Below, piece by piece: positions 12,078 to 21,681 of a stretch of DNA of 64,000 nucleotides. Position 1 is the stretch's first letter; every line of letters starts with the position of its first letter. Location of the stretch: NCBI RefSeq assembly GCF_019139675.1, contig NZ_CP077077.1:1054001-1118000 (forward strand). Direction: 5' to 3'. A model generated the notes under the pieces. It saw only the letters and a list, made by a program, of their open reading frames with translations, was not told the origin of the DNA and ran no database searches. Source of the DNA: Pseudomonas maumuensis (GTDB taxonomy: Bacteria; Pseudomonadota; Gammaproteobacteria; Pseudomonadales; Pseudomonadaceae). A program made the translations under genes and the position numbers.

Positions 12078-12108
12078 GGCCGCTGCCTTGCAGCGGCCTT
12101 TGCATTTT
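12078..12108 (+). terminator. Intrinsic terminator between bamB and der
   Basis: GGCCGCTG (12078-12085) pairs perfectly with CAGCGGCC (12091-12098) around CCTTG and is followed by TTTGCATTTT. It ends 26 bp before the der start, so der may also be read by read-through or from a promoter in this gap. Confidence 0.75.
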
Positions 12109-12133
12109 CAAGAATTCAAGAGTGGAGAGCCGC

Positions 12134-13597
12134 ATGGTTCCCGTAATCGCCCTGGTGGGCCGCCCCAACGTCGGCAAATCCACCATGTTCAACCGCCTGA
12201 CCAAGACCCGCGATGCCATCGTCGGCGACCTGTCGGGCCTGACCCGTGACCGCCAGTACGGTGATGCCAGCTGGCAGGGTCGTTCCTACATCCTGATCGA
12301 CACCGGCGGTATCACCGGTGACGAGGTGGGCATGGACGAGAAGATGGCCGAGCAGTCGCTGATGGCCATCGAGGAAGCCGACTACGTATTGTTCCTGGTC
12401 GACGCCCGTGCCGGCATGACCGCCGCCGACCAGATGATTGCCGATCACCTGCGCAAGCGGAACAAAGAAGCGATCCTGGTCGCCAACAAGATCGACAACA
12501 TCGACCCCGATATCGCACGCGCTGAGTTCTCGCCGTTGGGCATGGGTAACGCGATTCCGGTTGCCGGTTCCCAGGGCCGCGGCATCAACGCCTTGATGGA
12601 GTCGTTGCTCGGCCATATTCCTCGTGATCCCGAGGAAGAAGCGCTCGACGAGGATGTCGCCGAAGGCGAGGAAGCGACCCGTATTCCCGGCCCGAGCGAA
12701 AAAGATGGCATCAAGATTGCCATCATCGGTCGCCCGAACGTGGGCAAGTCGACTCTGGTCAACCGCATGCTCGGCGAAGAGCGCGTGGTGGTGTACGACC
12801 AGCCGGGTACCACCCGTGACAGTATCTATATCCCGTTCGAGCGTGATGGCGAGAAGTACACCTTCATCGACACCGCGGGCGTGCGCAAGCGCGGCAAGAT
12901 CCACGAGGAAGTCGAGAAGTTCTCGGTGGTCAAGACGCTGCAGGCGATCAAGGACGCCAACGTGGTGATCTTCGTCATGGACGCCCGCGAAGGCGTGGTC
13001 GACCATGACCTCAACCTGCTGGGCTTCGCCCTCGACGCCGGTCGCGCCGTGGTCATCGCCCTGAACAAGTGGGACGGCATGGAGCCGGGCGAGCGCGATT
13101 ATGTGAAGACCGAGCTGGAGCGCCGGCTGTTCTTCGTCGACTTCGCCGACATCCACTTCATCTCCGCGCTGCACGGCACCGGCGTGGGTCACCTGTACAA
13201 GTCGGTGCAGGCCGCGTTCAAGTCGGCGGTCACCCGCTGGCCGACCAGCCGCCTGACGCAGATCCTCGAAGATGCCATCACCGTGCATCAACCGCCGTTG
13301 GTCAACGGTCGTCGCATCAAGCTGCGCTATGCCCACCTTGGTGGCGCCAACCCGCCGCTGATCGTGATCCACGGCAACCAGACCGACAAGATCCCCAACT
13401 CCTACTCGCGCTACCTGGAGAATACTTACCGCCGGGTGCTCAAGTTGGTCGGCACGCCGATCCGCATCGAGTACAAGGGGGGTGACAACCCGTTCGAGGG
13501 CAAGAAGAACACCCTCACCGATCGCCAGGTCAACAAGAAGCGCCGCCTGATGTCGCACCACAAGAAGGCCGAGAAGAAGCGCCGCGACAAGCGCTGA
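12134..13597 (+). CDS. der: Ribosome-assembly GTPase Der (EngA)
   Basis: Der is a GTPase with two tandem G domains needed for 50S subunit maturation. Both P-loops are visible (GRPNVGKST near residue 8 and again near 200), followed by a KH-like C-terminal domain and a basic tail ([11 protein letters not shown]). I start it at the ATG at 12134 ([12 protein letters not shown]), giving 487 residues, because this gives the family N-terminus and GGAGAG lies upstream; an in-frame ATG at 12122 is less likely. Confidence 0.97.
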   Translation: MVPVIALVGRPNVGKSTMFNRLTKTRDAIVGDLSGLTRDRQYGDASWQGRSYILIDTGGITGDEVGMDEKMAEQSLMAIEEADYVLFLVDARAGMTAADQMIADHLRKRNKEAILVANKIDNIDPDIARAEFSPLGMGNAIPVAGSQGRGINALMESLLGHIPRDPEEEALDEDVAEGEEATRIPGPSEKDGIKIAIIGRPNVGKSTLVNRMLGEERVVVYDQPGTTRDSIYIPFERDGEKYTFIDTAGVRKRGKIHEEVEKFSVVKTLQAIKDANVVIFVMDAREGVVDHDLNLLGFALDAGRAVVIALNKWDGMEPGERDYVKTELERRLFFVDFADIHFISALHGTGVGHLYKSVQAAFKSAVTRWPTSRLTQILEDAITVHQPPLVNGRRIKLRYAHLGGANPPLIVIHGNQTDKIPNSYSRYLENTYRRVLKLVGTPIRIEYKGGDNPFEGKKNTLTDRQVNKKRRLMSHHKKAEKKRRDKR

Positions 13598-13610
13598 TTC
13601 CGTGCTGGCT

Positions 13611-13690
13611 TCATCGCCGGCCAGCCGGCTCCCACAGCGTATGCGCAAGCCACATACCTGTGGGAGCCGGCTGACCGGCGATAGGGCCCT
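13611..13690. repeat. REP inverted pair downstream of der
   Basis: Two inverted copies of the Pseudomonas REP core (13613-13637 and 13658-13682; ATCGCCGGCCAGCCGGCTCC type) match with one mismatch over 25 bp across a 20-bp spacer. The pair can form a long hairpin 14 bp after der. Confidence 0.85.
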
Positions 13691-13796
13691 TTGATCCACC
13701 GCAATCCCCCTATTGTTTCAACCTTTTTCCTGACCGCTCGTTCCGCTATGCTCGGATCCACCCCCGTGCCGGACAAACCCCAGGAAAGAGGGCTCC

Positions 13797-14945
13797 ATGA
13801 TCCGCAGCAAACTGCCGAACGTCGGCACGACCATCTTTACCACCATGTCGCAACTGGCCATGCAGACCGGTGCGCTCAACCTGTCCCAGGGCTTCCCTGA
13901 CTTCAACGGCCCCCAGGCCCTGCTCGATGCCGTTGGCCGCCATGTGGCCGCCGGGCATAACCAGTATTCGCCGATGACCGGCCTGCCAGCCCTGCGCCAG
14001 CAGGTTGCAGCCAAGATCGCCCGGTTGTATGGCGTGGCAGTGGATGCCGACCAGGAAGTGACCATCACCCCGGGCGCCACCGAGGCGATCTTCTGCGCGA
14101 TCCAGGCGGTGATCCACCCCGGTGACGAGGTGATCGTCTTCGACCCCAGCTACGACAGCTACGAGCCATCGGTGGAGCTGGCCGGTGGCCGCTGTGTGCA
14201 TGTGCCGCTGCGCGACGGCAGTTTCAGCATCGACTGGCAGAGGTTCAGCGACGCCCTGAGCCTGCGCACGCGCATGGTCATCCTCAATTCGCCACACAAC
14301 CCCAGCGGCGCCTTGATCAGCCGCGACGACCTGGACCAGCTGGCCGCGTTGATCGGTAACCGCGATATCTACCTGGTCAGCGACGAAGTCTACGAGCACC
14401 TGATCTACGACGGCGTACGCCACGCCAGCGTGCTGGCCCACGCGCAGCTGTACAGCAAAGCCTTCGTCATCAGCTCGTTCGGCAAGACCTATCACGTCAC
14501 CGGCTGGAAAACCGGCTACGTGGTCGCGCCACCGGCCCTCAGCGCCGAATTGCGCAAGGTGCATCAGTACGTCAACTTCTGCGGCGTCACGCCCTTGCAG
14601 TGCGCCCTGGCCGACTTCATGGCCGAACACCCTGAGCACATCGACGAACTGCCGGCCTTCTACCAGGCCAAGCGTGACCTGTTCTGCGACCTGCTGCAGG
14701 CCTCGCGTTTCACCTTCACCCGCACCCCGGGCACCTATTTCCAACTGGTGGACTATTCGCAGATTCGCCCCGACCTGAACGATGTCGACATGGCCCTGTG
14801 GCTGACCCGTGAGCATGGCGTGGCCAGCATCCCGGTGTCGGTGTTCTACCAGCAACCCATCCCCGAGCAACGCCTGGTACGCCTGTGCTTTGCCAAACGC
14901 GAGGAGACGCTGCGCCAGGCAGCGGAGAGACTATGCGCGATCTGA
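13797..14945 (+). CDS. PLP aminotransferase, glutamine/methionine type (YbdL family)
   Basis: This 382-residue class I/II aminotransferase begins MIRSKLPNVGTTIFTTMS and has the N-terminal GFPDFNGP block typical of the YbdL / kynurenine-aminotransferase branch. The PLP lysine is in SSFGKTYHVTGWK. Family members transaminate 2-keto-4-methylthiobutyrate to methionine, often with glutamine as donor. The omega-amidase gene that overlaps its end by 13 bp would hydrolyse the resulting alpha-ketoglutaramate, which supports a glutamine-linked reaction. Substrate remains inferred from family and context. Confidence 0.88.
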   Translation: MIRSKLPNVGTTIFTTMSQLAMQTGALNLSQGFPDFNGPQALLDAVGRHVAAGHNQYSPMTGLPALRQQVAAKIARLYGVAVDADQEVTITPGATEAIFCAIQAVIHPGDEVIVFDPSYDSYEPSVELAGGRCVHVPLRDGSFSIDWQRFSDALSLRTRMVILNSPHNPSGALISRDDLDQLAALIGNRDIYLVSDEVYEHLIYDGVRHASVLAHAQLYSKAFVISSFGKTYHVTGWKTGYVVAPPALSAELRKVHQYVNFCGVTPLQCALADFMAEHPEHIDELPAFYQAKRDLFCDLLQASRFTFTRTPGTYFQLVDYSQIRPDLNDVDMALWLTREHGVASIPVSVFYQQPIPEQRLVRLCFAKREETLRQAAERLCAI

Positions 14946-15724
14946 GCCAACTGCCGAACCTGAAAATCGCCCTGGTGCAGACCACCCTGGCCTGGCACGA
15001 CCGCGAGGCGAACTACGCGCACTTCGAGGAGCTGATCACCCAGGCCGGCGAGGTGGACCTGGTGGTCCTGCCGGAAATGTTCACCACCGGGTTTTCGATG
15101 GAGTCCGAAAGCCTGGCCGAGCCGGAAAACGGCCCGACCTACAAATGGCTCAAGGCCCAGGCGAAGAAAGCCAACGCCGTGATCACCGGCAGCGTGATCA
15201 TCCAGGCCGCCGACGGCAGCCATCGCAACCGGCTGCTGTGGGCGCGGCCCGATGGCGAGATCCTGCATTACGACAAGCGCCACCTGTTTCGCATGGCCGG
15301 CGAGCACAAGCACTACACCCCAGGCGAGCGCCAGGTTCAGTTCGAGCTCAAGGGCTGGCGGATTCGCCCGCTGATTTGCTACGACCTGCGTTTCCCGGTG
15401 TGGAGCCGCGATGCCCAAGACACCGACCTGCTGTTGTATACGGCGAATTGGCCTGCGGCGCGGCGCACCCATTGGAACCGGCTGCTGCCGGCACGGGGCA
15501 TCGAGAACCTGTGCTTCGTGGCGGCAGTGAACCGGGTCGGCACCGATGGCAAGGGTTTCGCCTACTCCGGCGACAGCCAGGTGCTGGACTTCCAGGGTGA
15601 GAGCCTGCTCAGCGCGGGCGAGGCCGACGGGGTGTTCACCGTGGTGCTGCGGGCGGCGGAGCTGGCGGCGTATCGGGCGCGGTTCCCGGCCAATATGGAT
15701 GCCGATACCTTCGAACTGCATTGA
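14933..15724 (+). CDS. Carbon-nitrogen hydrolase, probable omega-amidase (YafV family)
   Basis: The 263-residue protein is a nitrilase-superfamily amidase with the catalytic triad Glu48 (LPEMF), Lys115 (YDKRHLF) and Cys149 (ICYDLRFP). YafV-type omega-amidases convert alpha-ketoglutaramate to 2-oxoglutarate and ammonia. I use the ATG at 14933, which overlaps the aminotransferase end, because an in-frame upstream ATG at 14885 has no family sequence after it. The overlap implies coupled translation and a shared pathway, probably methionine salvage with glutamine as amino donor. Confidence 0.9.
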   Translation: MRDLSQLPNLKIALVQTTLAWHDREANYAHFEELITQAGEVDLVVLPEMFTTGFSMESESLAEPENGPTYKWLKAQAKKANAVITGSVIIQAADGSHRNRLLWARPDGEILHYDKRHLFRMAGEHKHYTPGERQVQFELKGWRIRPLICYDLRFPVWSRDAQDTDLLLYTANWPAARRTHWNRLLPARGIENLCFVAAVNRVGTDGKGFAYSGDSQVLDFQGESLLSAGEADGVFTVVLRAAELAAYRARFPANMDADTFELH

Positions 15725-15730
15725 GGGCCA

Positions 15731-15809
15731 ATCGCTGGCAACGCTCCCACACGGACGGCGCTTGGCTTGAGGGCGGCGCGGTCAGGGTGGGAGCCGGCTT
15801 GCCGGCGAT
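15731..15809. repeat. Degenerate REP inverted pair
   Basis: A decayed REP half (15731-15750, ATCGCTGGCAACGCTCCCAC) faces a good copy (15787-15809, GTGGGAGCCGGCTTGCCGGC...). It lies between the convergent amidase and reductase genes and may help end both transcripts. Confidence 0.65.
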
Positions 15810-15839
15810 GAGGCCGGCATTGCTGACCTGACTGTCTGA

Positions 15840-18404
15840 TCAGTACACATCCCGCCGATAGCGCCCATCCTCGATCAGTTGCTGCACTGCCGCTTCACCC
15901 AAGAGTCCCTGCAGCGCCGCATCAACGCCGGCAGCCATGCCGTGCAAACTGCCGCAGACATACACGCAAGCTCCTTCATCGACCCAGCGCTTGAACTCGG
16001 CGGCCTGCTGCAACAGCACGTCCTGCACATAGATCTTCTCCGCCTGGTCCCGTGAGAAAGCCAGGTCCAGCCGTTGCAGGTCGCCGCTTGCCACCCAGCC
16101 TTGCAGTTCCTCACCGCACAGCAGGTCGTGCGCCTGGTTTCGCTCACCGAACAGCAGCCAGTTGCGCTGCTCGCCCGCCGCGATGCGCGCCTTGAGCAGG
16201 CTGCGCAGGCCAGCCAGGCCGGTTCCGTTACCGATCAGAACCAGAGGGACCGATCCGCCGGGCAGGTGGAAACCGCTGTTGCGACGCAGGCGTGCGCTGA
16301 CGCTGCCATCGAGTGGGAGATACTCGGTCAGCCAGCCGGAACCCAGGCCCAGGCTGCCATCGGCGTGGCGCTCCTGGCGCACGATCAGCTCCAGTACGCC
16401 GTCGCTGGCGATCGATGCAATCGAGTACTCGCGGGCGGCCAGCGGGATCAGGGCATCGACCAGCGCCTGGGCATGCAGGCCGACCAAATGTTCGCGGCTG
16501 ACCGGCAACTGGCGGCTGGCCAGGGCCTGCGCCAGGTTTTCCTGCAGGCCGTCGAGCAGCACCGGGCAACGAGGGTCGAGGCCCAGGCCTGCCAGGAAGG
16601 CATCGACACGGGGCAGGCCATTGCGCGGCAGGATCTCGATCAGGTCGCCGGCTTCCCAGGTTGCGGGCGTTTGCGCCTGCAGGCCCAGCAGGTAGACCGG
16701 CGCGCCCTGGCTGCCCGGATTGAGCAGTTCACGGCGCAGCAGATGCCAGTTGCCGAAGCTCGGTGGTTGCCAGGCGGCTACCGGACGAGCGCCGGTCAGT
16801 TGCGTCAGTTCCTGTTGCCACAGCGCAAGCGCGGCGGGGTCGGTATTGTCCACTTCCACCGGGCTGAAGGCGCAGGTGGCGCCGCGCTCGCCGAGCCAGG
16901 CCTGGAGGCGGCGGGCGAAGCCGCAGAAGTGCGGGTACTGGCGGTCACCCAGGGCCAGCAGGGCGTAGTCCAGGTGCTCCAGCGCCCACGGCTGGCCGAG
17001 CACCTTGCGTTCGAAGCCGCGGGCGCTGTCCGGGGCTTCGCCGTCGCCGAAGGTGCTGACCACGAACAGTGCGCGGTGGGCATTGCGTAATTGGGCTTCG
17101 CCCAGCTCGGCCAGCGGACGGACCTGCACCGGCAAGCCGGCAGCCTGCAGCTGGCCGGCGCTCTGCCAGGCCAGTTGCTCGGCGAAACCGCTCTGGCTGG
17201 CGAAACCGATCAGCCAGCTGTCGCGGGCGTTGCCCTGATCGCCCACCGCGCCACGGGCGGCGCGTACCTGGCGTTTCTTGCGGCGGCGGTCGAGGTACAG
17301 CAACCAGCCGGTGACGAAGAACAGCGGCATGGTCAGGCTGGCGAGGGTAACGATGATGCGACCGGGCAGGCCGAAGTACTCGCCGACGTGCAGGGCATAG
17401 ACGCTTTGCAGCAGTTGCGCCTTGAACGACTTGTCGGCATAGCGTTCGTGACGCTTGACCTGGCCGCTGGCCGGGTCGAGGGTGAGGGTGTTGAAGGCCC
17501 GCTCGTGCTCGGCGCCCCGCAGCAGGTAGAACAGCGTCGCGGGCTGGCCGCCGGCCGGTGGCAGGCGCAGGTTGTAGGTAGCCAGGTCCGGGCCTGCGGC
17601 TGCCTTGAGGTTGGTCCAGATGGCGTCATAGTCCACCACCCGTGGCGGGGCGTTCTTGTCCACTTTGGGCGGGCCATGACGACCGCCACGGCCCTCGCCG
17701 CGTTTCTGCTCGCCCGCCGCGGGCTGGTCGGCCAGCAGTCGGTTGAGGCCCTCGCGGTACCACTCGTAGGACCAGAACAGCCCGGTCAGGGCGAACAACA
17801 GGTAGAACAGCAGGCACCAGGTGCCGAACACCGCGTGCAGGTCCCAGTTGAAGGCGCGGCCTTTTTTCGCCCAGTCCAGCGTCAGCCAGGTCCGCCAGTT
17901 CAGGGCCTTGCGCGGCCAGCGCAAATACAGCCCGGAGAGGCAGAAGAAGATCAGCATCAGGGTGCAGGCGCCGGTGATCTGCCGGCCGGTGTCGCCCATG
18001 GCCAGGAAGCGGTGCAGGTTGAGCATGAGGTTGAAGAAGCCCAGGCCTGTAACTTCACCCTTGAGCTCGCCGGTGTACGGGTCGGCGTAGCGTAGCGCAC
18101 CACGGCGCTCACCGGGCGCCGGGGTGAAGAAGATCCGCGCCGCGTTGCCCTCGCGGGTATCGACCCAGAGCATGGAGACCTGGTCGCCTTGCGCGGCCTC
18201 GACCCGACGCACCAGCTCGGCCGGCGGCAGCACGCCTTCCTGGCGTACCTCGACCTTGAGCACCTCGGCGTTGAACGCGCGCAGCAGTTCTTCCTGGAAT
18301 GACCAGATCGCGCCGGTGATGCCCATCAGCGCCAGCACCAGGCCGGCGGTGATGCCAAAGAACCAGTGCAATTGGAACAGCGTCTTCTTCACCACATCGA
18401 TCAC
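15840..18404 (-). CDS. PepSY-TM / flavodoxin / FAD-NADPH reductase fusion (PiuB-like)
   Basis: The 854-residue protein joins three modules. A PepSY-associated membrane part has helices near 12-36, 145-160, 195-215 and 345-368 with a periplasmic region between. A flavodoxin domain (about 395-540, [13 protein letters not shown]) follows, then a sulfite-reductase-flavoprotein type FAD/NADPH domain (about 555-854, with REYSIAS and [13 protein letters not shown]). Such proteins beside siderophore receptors probably pass cytoplasmic electrons to ferric-siderophore in the periplasm. It lies next to the receptor gene on the same strand. The start is a GTG at 18404; a GTG a few codons later is possible. 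Confidence 0.88.
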   Translation of the reverse strand: MIDVVKKTLFQLHWFFGITAGLVLALMGITGAIWSFQEELLRAFNAEVLKVEVRQEGVLPPAELVRRVEAAQGDQVSMLWVDTREGNAARIFFTPAPGERRGALRYADPYTGELKGEVTGLGFFNLMLNLHRFLAMGDTGRQITGACTLMLIFFCLSGLYLRWPRKALNWRTWLTLDWAKKGRAFNWDLHAVFGTWCLLFYLLFALTGLFWSYEWYREGLNRLLADQPAAGEQKRGEGRGGRHGPPKVDKNAPPRVVDYDAIWTNLKAAAGPDLATYNLRLPPAGGQPATLFYLLRGAEHERAFNTLTLDPASGQVKRHERYADKSFKAQLLQSVYALHVGEYFGLPGRIIVTLASLTMPLFFVTGWLLYLDRRRKKRQVRAARGAVGDQGNARDSWLIGFASQSGFAEQLAWQSAGQLQAAGLPVQVRPLAELGEAQLRNAHRALFVVSTFGDGEAPDSARGFERKVLGQPWALEHLDYALLALGDRQYPHFCGFARRLQAWLGERGATCAFSPVEVDNTDPAALALWQQELTQLTGARPVAAWQPPSFGNWHLLRRELLNPGSQGAPVYLLGLQAQTPATWEAGDLIEILPRNGLPRVDAFLAGLGLDPRCPVLLDGLQENLAQALASRQLPVSREHLVGLHAQALVDALIPLAAREYSIASIASDGVLELIVRQERHADGSLGLGSGWLTEYLPLDGSVSARLRRNSGFHLPGGSVPLVLIGNGTGLAGLRSLLKARIAAGEQRNWLLFGERNQAHDLLCGEELQGWVASGDLQRLDLAFSRDQAEKIYVQDVLLQQAAEFKRWVDEGACVYVCGSLHGMAAGVDAALQGLLGEAAVQQLIEDGRYRRDVY

Positions 18405-18453
18405 CTTGTCTTGCCGCCAGCAACTGCGCGGCGTGCATTATGCCTTGATACGC

Positions 18454-18483
18454 AAAAGCCCCGTTCAATCGATTGAACGGGGC
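18454..18483 (-). terminator. Terminator downstream of the PiuA-type receptor gene
   Basis: A perfect 26-bp palindrome (18458-18483, GCCCCGTTCAATC and its complement) is followed on the minus strand by TTTTGCG. It starts 15 bp after the receptor stop and would separate it from the reductase gene. Confidence 0.85.
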
Positions 18484-18497
18484 CTGGGGTGCGGCTT

Positions 18498-20777
18498 TTA
18501 GAAGTGGACGCTGGTGGTCAGCAATGCCGTGCGTCCCGCTGCCTGGTTGGCGAAGTGGGTGGAGTAGGCCTTGTCGTAGTAGACCTCGTTGGTGAGGTTC
18601 TGCACGTTCAACTGCAGGTCGATGTTCTTGGTCAGCTTGTAGGCCGCCATGGCGTCGTAGCGCACGTAGCTGTCGACCATGGTGGTGTTGGCCACGCTGC
18701 CGTAGACGTCGTCGACATAGAAGGCGCCGCCACCGACGGTCAACTTCGGCGTCAGCTGGTAGGTAGTCCACAGGCTGGCGCTGTTGTTCGGCGTGTTGGG
18801 CAACTGGTTGCCGTCGTTCGCCTTGCCCAGCGGGCCACCGTCGATCTGGCGGGCCTGCATGTAGGTGTAGCCGGCGAATACCTGCCACTTGTCGGTCAGC
18901 TTGCCGCTGGCCGACAGCTCGATGCCTTGCACACGGGTTTCGCCGACGTTCTCGTAGGTGTTGGTGTTGACCTGGACCCGCGCGTTTTCCTTCTCGGTGC
19001 GGAACAGCGCCGCTGCCAAGGACAGGCGTTGGTCGAGCAGGTCCCACTTGGTGCCGAGCTCGTAGTTGGTGGTTTCTTCCGGCTCCATGTCACTGCCCAG
19101 CAGGTTGCCGGAGCGGTCGGTGGCATTGCCCAGCGGGTTGCCTTCGGTACCTTCGCCGAGCATGGCGCCAGGCGGTGTGGCCGACGTGGCGTAGGACACA
19201 TAGATGCTGCCGTTGTCCGCTGGCTTCCACACCAGGCCCAGCTGGCCGGTGATGAATTCGCTGGTGTCCTGGCCCTTGGCGGGTACGCCCTTGGCGCTCA
19301 CCGCGGTACTGCCGTTGGCATTGTAGCCACGGTAGTCGGTGTCGAAGTGGTCATAGCGCAAGCCCATGTTCAGCAGCCACTGCGGGGTCAGCTCCAGGGT
19401 GTCGAACACGTAGAGTGCGCGGGTCTTGCTGCTGGTCTTGGTGCCGGCGTAGTTGCGCGCGACGGTGCCGACCCAGGCATCGTCCGGGTTCGGGTTGTCC
19501 AGCGAGGTGCAGCTGCCGCCGCTGCCCGGCCCGGTGCAGGTGAGCTTGCTGTTGGGGGTAACGGTGTAGCTCTGGCGGTCGGACTCTTCCTTGGTGAACT
19601 CGACGCCGGTGGAGAAGCTGTTCTTCAGGCCGCCGAGGTAGAACTCGCCGAACAGGTCGGTCTGGTTGGTGGTGGTGGCGGTGTTGCCTACACGGGTGTT
19701 GGCACGACGCCAGACGCCGTTGTTGTTGACGTTGCCGGCACTGTCGTCGGGCTGGGTCAGCACGTAGTCCTGCATGCTGTTGCCGTGGCGCAGGGTGTTC
19801 TTGATGGTCAGCGTGTCGGACAGGTCGTGCTCGATGGCGAAGGTCGCGATATCGACACGGGTCTTGCGGAAGTCGCGGCCGGTCAGGCCGTAGAAGTTGT
19901 CGCTGTCGCCGCCGTCCACCGGTTTGTCCGGATGGGCAGAGGTGCGTGCGTTGCTGCCTGCCCGTGGAACGCTGTAGGGAATGCCGGAGTCCGGCAGGTC
20001 GTCGCTTTCCAGGTGGTAGTAGTCGAGGTTGACGCGGGTCGGCGTGCCCAGGCCGAACGCCAGCGACGGGGCGATGCCCCAGCGGTCGTAGTTGACCTTG
20101 TCGCGGCCGGCGACGTTGCTTTCGTGGGTCATCAGGTTCAGGCGCCCGGCGACGCTGTCGCTGAACTGGTAGTTGCCGTCGAAGGTATAACGCTGGGTCT
20201 GGTCGCTGCCCCAGGTCCAGGCGCCGTCCAGCGAGTTGCCCAGGTGCGCGCGCTTGCTCACCAGGTTGATGGTGCCGCCAGCGGCGCCACGGCCACCAAT
20301 GGCCGAGTTCGGCCCCTTGGCCACTTCGACAGACTCGATGGCGAAGATTTCGCGGGTCTGCGCGCCGGTGTCACGCACGCCGTCCAGGTAGGTGTCGCCC
20401 TGGGCGTCGAAGCCGCGGATGAAGGGACGGTCGCCCTGCGGGTTGCCGCCTTCGCCGGCACCGAAGGTGATCCCGGGCACAGTGCGCAGGGCGTCCTGCA
20501 GGGACATGGCGTTGGTGTCCTTGATCACCTGCTGGGGGATCACCGTGATCGAGCGCGGTGTGTCCACCAATGGCGCGGTGTACTTCTGCGACGAGGCCTT
20601 GTCGACCTTGTACTCGGTGCTCGCCTGTTCGGCCTTGCCATTGACGCTGGTGGCATCGAGGGTGATGGCGTTGCTGGCGGCCGGGTCGGCGGCATAGGCC
20701 GAGGTGGCGGTGATCGCCATGCCGATGGCGGAGGCGAGCAGACGTGGTGAACTCACAGCAGATGGCACGTGACGCAT
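18498..20777 (-). CDS. piuA: TonB-dependent siderophore receptor (PiuA/Fiu type)
   Basis: This 759-residue outer-membrane receptor has a signal peptide (about 1-31, ending TSAYAADP), a plug domain with IRGFDAQGDTYLDGVRD-type motifs, and a 22-strand barrel ending in the aromatic SVHF. I start it at the ATG at 20777, which has GGGGAAGG in front; the in-frame upstream extension has no signal-peptide character. It has no N-terminal STN signalling domain. Neighbouring PiuC and the PepSY reductase match the Pseudomonas piu locus, pointing to catechol-type siderophore uptake. A Fur-like site lies in the divergent promoter region. The exact siderophore is unknown. Confidence 0.9.
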   Translation of the reverse strand: MRHVPSAVSSPRLLASAIGMAITATSAYAADPAASNAITLDATSVNGKAEQASTEYKVDKASSQKYTAPLVDTPRSITVIPQQVIKDTNAMSLQDALRTVPGITFGAGEGGNPQGDRPFIRGFDAQGDTYLDGVRDTGAQTREIFAIESVEVAKGPNSAIGGRGAAGGTINLVSKRAHLGNSLDGAWTWGSDQTQRYTFDGNYQFSDSVAGRLNLMTHESNVAGRDKVNYDRWGIAPSLAFGLGTPTRVNLDYYHLESDDLPDSGIPYSVPRAGSNARTSAHPDKPVDGGDSDNFYGLTGRDFRKTRVDIATFAIEHDLSDTLTIKNTLRHGNSMQDYVLTQPDDSAGNVNNNGVWRRANTRVGNTATTTNQTDLFGEFYLGGLKNSFSTGVEFTKEESDRQSYTVTPNSKLTCTGPGSGGSCTSLDNPNPDDAWVGTVARNYAGTKTSSKTRALYVFDTLELTPQWLLNMGLRYDHFDTDYRGYNANGSTAVSAKGVPAKGQDTSEFITGQLGLVWKPADNGSIYVSYATSATPPGAMLGEGTEGNPLGNATDRSGNLLGSDMEPEETTNYELGTKWDLLDQRLSLAAALFRTEKENARVQVNTNTYENVGETRVQGIELSASGKLTDKWQVFAGYTYMQARQIDGGPLGKANDGNQLPNTPNNSASLWTTYQLTPKLTVGGGAFYVDDVYGSVANTTMVDSYVRYDAMAAYKLTKNIDLQLNVQNLTNEVYYDKAYSTHFANQAAGRTALLTTSVHF

Positions 20778-20997
20778 TGTTGTAGACCTTCCCCAAGGTA
20801 TGAAGGCCGCGGATGTTAATGTAAGCGAATGTAAGGAACAATTGAGAAGCGTTACCATTCGCCAGGAATTTACATTCTTTACAATTTTGCCTTACGGTTT
20901 TTACGGTCTCATCCGTCGCGCTCTGGAGAAAGGGGCTTGTGGTAGGTAAAAGGTAATCAATATCATTGGCGCTCCTTTCGCTCTCGGTGCCGTCGCC
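20778..20997. promoter_or_regulatory. Divergent piuA/piuC control region
   Basis: This 220-bp AT-richer gap carries the promoters of the receptor gene (leftward) and piuC (rightward). It contains two AATGTAAG direct repeats 10 bp apart (20818-20825 and 20828-20835), an inverted TTACATTC (20870-20877) and two Fur-like sequences (20844-20862, 11/19 to the classic 19-mer; 20952-20970, 13/19). Confidence 0.55.
20952..20970. promoter_or_regulatory. Candidate Fur box upstream of piuC
   Basis: GGTAATCAATATCATTGGC matches the classic Fur 19-mer GATAATGATAATCATTATC at 13 of 19 positions by my own count. It lies 27 bp before the piuC ATG, as expected for iron repression. Confidence 0.6.
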
Positions 20998-21678
20998 ATG
21001 CTGCTTCACATCCCAGGCCTGTTCGAGGCCGACGAAATCCTGCGCATTCGCGAGGCCCTGGAGCAGGCCGACTGGGCCGACGGCAAGATCACCGCGGGAT
21101 ACCAGTCGGCCAAGGCCAAGCACAACCTGCAGTTGCCCGAGGGCCATGCGCTGGCCAAGGAAATCGGTAGTGCGTTGATCGAGCGGCTGTGGCGCAACCC
21201 GTTGTTCATGTCGGCGGCGCTGCCGCACAAGGTGTTCCCGCCGCTGATCAACTGCTATCGCGAGGGCGGCAGTTTCGATTTCCATATCGACAATGCCCTG
21301 CGCCAGCCCAAGGGGAGTCCGGAGCGCGTGCGTACCGACCTGTCCTCGACGCTGTTTCTCAGCGACCCGGGCAGCTACGACGGCGGTGAACTGGTGATCC
21401 AGGACACCTACGGCGTGCGCCAGGTCAAGCTGGCCGCCGGCGACCTGGTGCTGTACCCCGGCACCAGCCTGCACAAGGTCAACCCGGTCACCCGTGGGGC
21501 GCGCTATGCGGCGTTCTTCTGGACCCAGAGCCTGGTGCGCGAGGACAGCCAACGCACCTTGCTGTTCGAGATGGACAATGCCATCCGCCAGCTCGGCGCC
21601 GATGTGCCGGAGCACCCGTCGCTGCTGCAGCTGACGGGCACCTACCACAACCTGCTGCGCCGCTGGGCCGAGGTCTGA
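20998..21678 (+). CDS. piuC: Fe(II)/2-oxoglutarate PKHD-type hydroxylase PiuC
   Basis: The 226-residue protein has the 2-oxoglutarate dioxygenase fold with iron ligands His96 and Asp98 (DFHIDN) and His159, and the 2-oxoglutarate Arg169 ([10 protein letters not shown]). The PKHD hydroxylase family is widely found beside catechol-siderophore receptors. Substrate is unknown; modification of siderophore or receptor is a guess. The ATG at 20998 gives the family N-terminus MLLHIPGLF. The Sel1 gene follows after 3 bp. Confidence 0.93.
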   Translation: MLLHIPGLFEADEILRIREALEQADWADGKITAGYQSAKAKHNLQLPEGHALAKEIGSALIERLWRNPLFMSAALPHKVFPPLINCYREGGSFDFHIDNALRQPKGSPERVRTDLSSTLFLSDPGSYDGGELVIQDTYGVRQVKLAAGDLVLYPGTSLHKVNPVTRGARYAAFFWTQSLVREDSQRTLLFEMDNAIRQLGADVPEHPSLLQLTGTYHNLLRRWAEV

Positions 21679-21681
21679 GCC

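Noticed and set aside
18489..20750. Long plus-strand open frame opposite the PiuA-type receptor gene
   Set aside because: The translation is low-complexity Val/Gly/Ala/His without any family motif, and the minus strand encodes a complete TonB-dependent receptor.
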